Assembly: GCF_902500225.1 (NCBI RefSeq)
Contig: NZ_LR722653.1
Location: 87,909 to 151,908, forward strand
Source: Buttiauxella massiliensis
GTDB lineage: Bacteria; Pseudomonadota; Gammaproteobacteria; Enterobacterales; Enterobacteriaceae
Reading direction: 5' to 3'
Length of the DNA: 64,000 bases
Made by a program: the position numbers and the translations under genes. Shown here piece after piece: positions 62,070 through 64,000 of this stretch; the first letter of the stretch is position 1; every line of letters begins with the position of its first letter. The notes beneath the pieces were generated by a model. The model saw only the letters and a program-made list of their open reading frames with translations, did not search any database and had not been told where the DNA came from.

Positions 62070-63236
62070 TCAATCGTTTCCAAACAAATCGCGGGTATAT
62101 ACTTTATCCTTAACATCGTATAGCTCCTGCGCCATGCGATTTGAGATGATGACATCTGATTGATGTTTAAAACTATCAAGATCTTTAACCACTCGCGATT
62201 GGAAGAACTCTTCTTCTTCCATTGCTGGCTCGTAAATCACAACTTTAATTCCTTTAGCCTTGATACGTTTCATAATCCCCTGAATAGAGGAGGCTCGGAA
62301 ATTATCAGAGCCACTTTTCATTATTAAACGAAAAATGCCAACCACTTTGGGATTGCGACTGATAATGGAGTCGGCTATAAAATCTTTGCGAGTACGGTTA
62401 GCATCAACTATTGCACCAATAAGATTATTTGGAACAGTTTCATAGTTCGCTAATAGCTGCTTAGTATCTTTTGGCAGGCAATATCCACCGTACCCAAACG
62501 AAGGATTGTTATAGTGATTACCAATACGTTGGTCAAGGCAAACACCTTCAATAATGTCTCTAGAGTTCAGACCTAAATGCTCAGCATAGCTATCTAACTC
62601 ATTGAAATAGGCGACCCTCATGGCAAGGTAGGTGTTTGCAAAAAGCTTAATAGCTTCAGCTTCCGTAGAATCAGTAAATAATACGGGAATATTGTCCTTA
62701 ATAGCACCTTCAATCAGTAAATTAGCGAAGCACTGTGCTCGTTCAGAGCGTTCACCAATAACAATTCGTGTCGGGTAGAGATTATCATATAATGCCTTTC
62801 CTTCGCGCAAAAACTCAGGCGAGAAGAATATATTGCGAACTCCATACTTCTCTTTAATTCCACAGGTATAGCCAACTGGCACTGTAGATTTGATAACCAA
62901 AGTCGCACTTGGGTTAATTTCTAAAACATCTTGAATAACGGACTCAACGCTAGATGTATTAAAGTAGTTTGTTTGAGGATCGTAATCTGTTGGCGTAGCT
63001 ATAATGATAAAATCAGCATTACTGTATGCTTCAAATTTATTTGTTGTAGCACGAAAATTGACCGCCTCGCAACTCAAATAATCTTGTATATCCTGGTCTA
63101 CAATAGGTGATATTTTATTGTTTAGTTGCTCCACTTTGCTGTGGATAATATCAAGTGCAATCACCTCATGGTTTTGAGAAATTAACAAACCATTAGAGAG
63201 CCCAACGTACCCAGTACCACTTATTGCAATTTTCAT
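62070..63236 (-). CDS. ugd: Ugd, UDP-glucose 6-dehydrogenase (copy 2, right of gnd)
   Basis: 388 aa from the ATG at 63236; a GTG two codons upstream is possible. It has the same motifs as copy 1: [15 protein letters not shown], catalytic Cys in [11 protein letters not shown], and [18 protein letters not shown]. Long stretches are identical to copy 1 (for example [30 protein letters not shown]). The copies differ mainly near residues 30-70, 100-145, 180 and the C-terminus, consistent with duplication or separate transfer. It makes UDP-glucuronate. It lies 43 bases after the glycosyltransferase gene in the same orientation. Confidence 0.95.
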   Translation of the reverse strand: MKIAISGTGYVGLSNGLLISQNHEVIALDIIHSKVEQLNNKISPIVDQDIQDYLSCEAVNFRATTNKFEAYSNADFIIIATPTDYDPQTNYFNTSSVESVIQDVLEINPSATLVIKSTVPVGYTCGIKEKYGVRNIFFSPEFLREGKALYDNLYPTRIVIGERSERAQCFANLLIEGAIKDNIPVLFTDSTEAEAIKLFANTYLAMRVAYFNELDSYAEHLGLNSRDIIEGVCLDQRIGNHYNNPSFGYGGYCLPKDTKQLLANYETVPNNLIGAIVDANRTRKDFIADSIISRNPKVVGIFRLIMKSGSDNFRASSIQGIMKRIKAKGIKVVIYEPAMEEEEFFQSRVVKDLDSFKHQSDVIISNRMAQELYDVKDKVYTRDLFGND

Positions 63237-63279
63237 AAGCACATAAAACCTTTTATAACTTTAATACTCGAAATTAATA

Positions 63280-64000
63280 TTACTTTCTAAATATGGCACG
63301 CCATGCATAGAATGCAAAGCACTCAAGTGCTTTTACCATTGATAAGCATTCAATTTCTCGATATATTTCCCATTGTCTCTTTGCTTTTCTTATTTTATTT
63401 CTAGAAATTGAATTAGGTAATATCCTATATTGCATCAATACTTCGTTTAGAGGGTACGCTTGACAGTTATCTTTCAACAACTTTAGCCACAGTGCGTAAT
63501 CTTGTCCTGTTCGAATTAGTGGCATGGATAGATTAGGAAATCGACTTCTGCGTAACATAACTGTTGAACACCCTAAAGTAGCTTGTTTTTTAAGCATATC
63601 AAGATAACATAGAGCTCTATTATGAGTGGAGTCTATAATTTTATTAAGTGGCTCACTATGTTCATTAATTAGCTCATATGCTGTAAAGGTAAAATCAAGC
63701 TCGTTATCAAGCATTTTATGTAACTGAATTCGCAATTTTTCTTTGCACCATAGATCGTCACTATCAATAAAAGCTAGGAAATCACCCGAGGCATTATTAA
63801 TAGAATTGTTCCGAGAGACTGCAGCACCACTATTCTCAAAGTTACGAAAAACCTTAATTCTCTCATCAGCAGATGATATACTTAAGAGATAATTATAAGT
63901 TTCATCACTTGAGCAATCATCTGTAATTAACCACTCCCAGTTTAGATGTGTTTGATTTTTAATCGAATTATATGTTTCTACGATATATGGTAATGAATTA
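63280..64000 (-). CDS. Glycosyltransferase family 2, partial (5' end beyond window)
   Basis: The frame is open from 63280 to the right edge, covering about 239 codons of the C-terminal and central parts. The GT-A motifs are visible: ITDDCSSD (nucleotide-sugar binding) and the metal-binding DSDD in FLAFIDSDDLW, with VSRNNSINNASGDFLAF between them. After that comes MPLIRTGQDYALWLKLL, typical of family 2. It transfers a sugar during O-antigen or capsule repeat-unit assembly. The DNA is AT-rich, typical of polysaccharide clusters. Confidence 0.9.
   Translation of the reverse strand, partial: NSLPYIVETYNSIKNQTHLNWEWLITDDCSSDETYNYLLSISSADERIKVFRNFENSGAAVSRNNSINNASGDFLAFIDSDDLWCKEKLRIQLHKMLDNELDFTFTAYELINEHSEPLNKIIDSTHNRALCYLDMLKKQATLGCSTVMLRRSRFPNLSMPLIRTGQDYALWLKLLKDNCQAYPLNEVLMQYRILPNSISRNKIRKAKRQWEIYREIECLSMVKALECFAFYAWRAIFRK

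Overview
The window is chromosomal DNA from a member of the Enterobacteriaceae. From about 38 kb to the right end it has the Escherichia/Salmonella gene order around the his operon: tmaR(yeeX)-yeeA-sbmC-dacD-sbcB-plaP-yeeY-yeeZ-hisLGDCBHAFI-wzz, then gnd and ugd. It also carries ERIC and REP repeats and a 20-gene anaerobic cobalamin operon in the Salmonella order. I cannot name the genus from sequence alone; a relative of Buttiauxella, Kluyvera or Citrobacter would fit.

Layout. 1-1.2 kb: the 5' part of a branched-chain amino acid binding protein gene, then a tRNA-Asn gene with its own promoter and terminator. 1.4-3.2 kb: a Gfo/Idh/MocA oxidoreductase and an RluA-type pseudouridine synthase. 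3.7-9.3 kb: a sugar cassette (PTS EIICB, RpiB, AlsE-like epimerase, GH1 phospho-glycosidase) divergent from an RpiR regulator, best explained as PTS-based uptake and catabolism of D-allose or beta-allosides. 9.3-10.9 kb: non-coding DNA with a 100-bp inverted repeat, then a chloramphenicol acetyltransferase gene. 11-14.7 kb: a periplasmic molybdopterin-fold protein translationally coupled to a membrane GGDEF-EAL protein with a perfect FNR box upstream, then cueP behind a CueR-type promoter. 14.7-17.8 kb: an ABC importer (ThiY/SsuA type) with a nucleobase-type deaminase. 18-19.9 kb: acuI and a RelE/XRE toxin-antitoxin pair.

20-38.1 kb: cbiABCDETFGHJKLMNQOP-cobUST on the minus strand, behind a cobalamin riboswitch, with divergent pduX. 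The enzymes build the corrin ring anaerobically (CbiK inserts cobalt early), import cobalt (CbiMNQO), amidate the ring (CbiA, CbiP) and attach the lower loop (CobU, CobS, CobT). PduX makes the threonine phosphate precursor of the aminopropanol linker. cobD, cobA/btuR and cobC are not in the window. An ERIC element lies between the riboswitch and cbiA, and three REP-like elements lie inside the operon.

38-48 kb: the conserved yee/sbcB block, with a GABA-type aminotransferase next to the putrescine importer gene plaP. 48.4-55.8 kb: the his operon with its leader peptide and attenuator. 55.8-64 kb: the wzz end of a surface-polysaccharide locus, with rmlA, rmlB, two closely similar ugd genes on either side of gnd, and a glycosyltransferase that runs off the right edge. 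The most interesting points are the allose-type cassette, whose glycosidase has an unusual -1 subsite residue; the molybdopterin-fold/c-di-GMP pair with its FNR box; the ERIC element in the riboswitch leader; and the ugd duplication.
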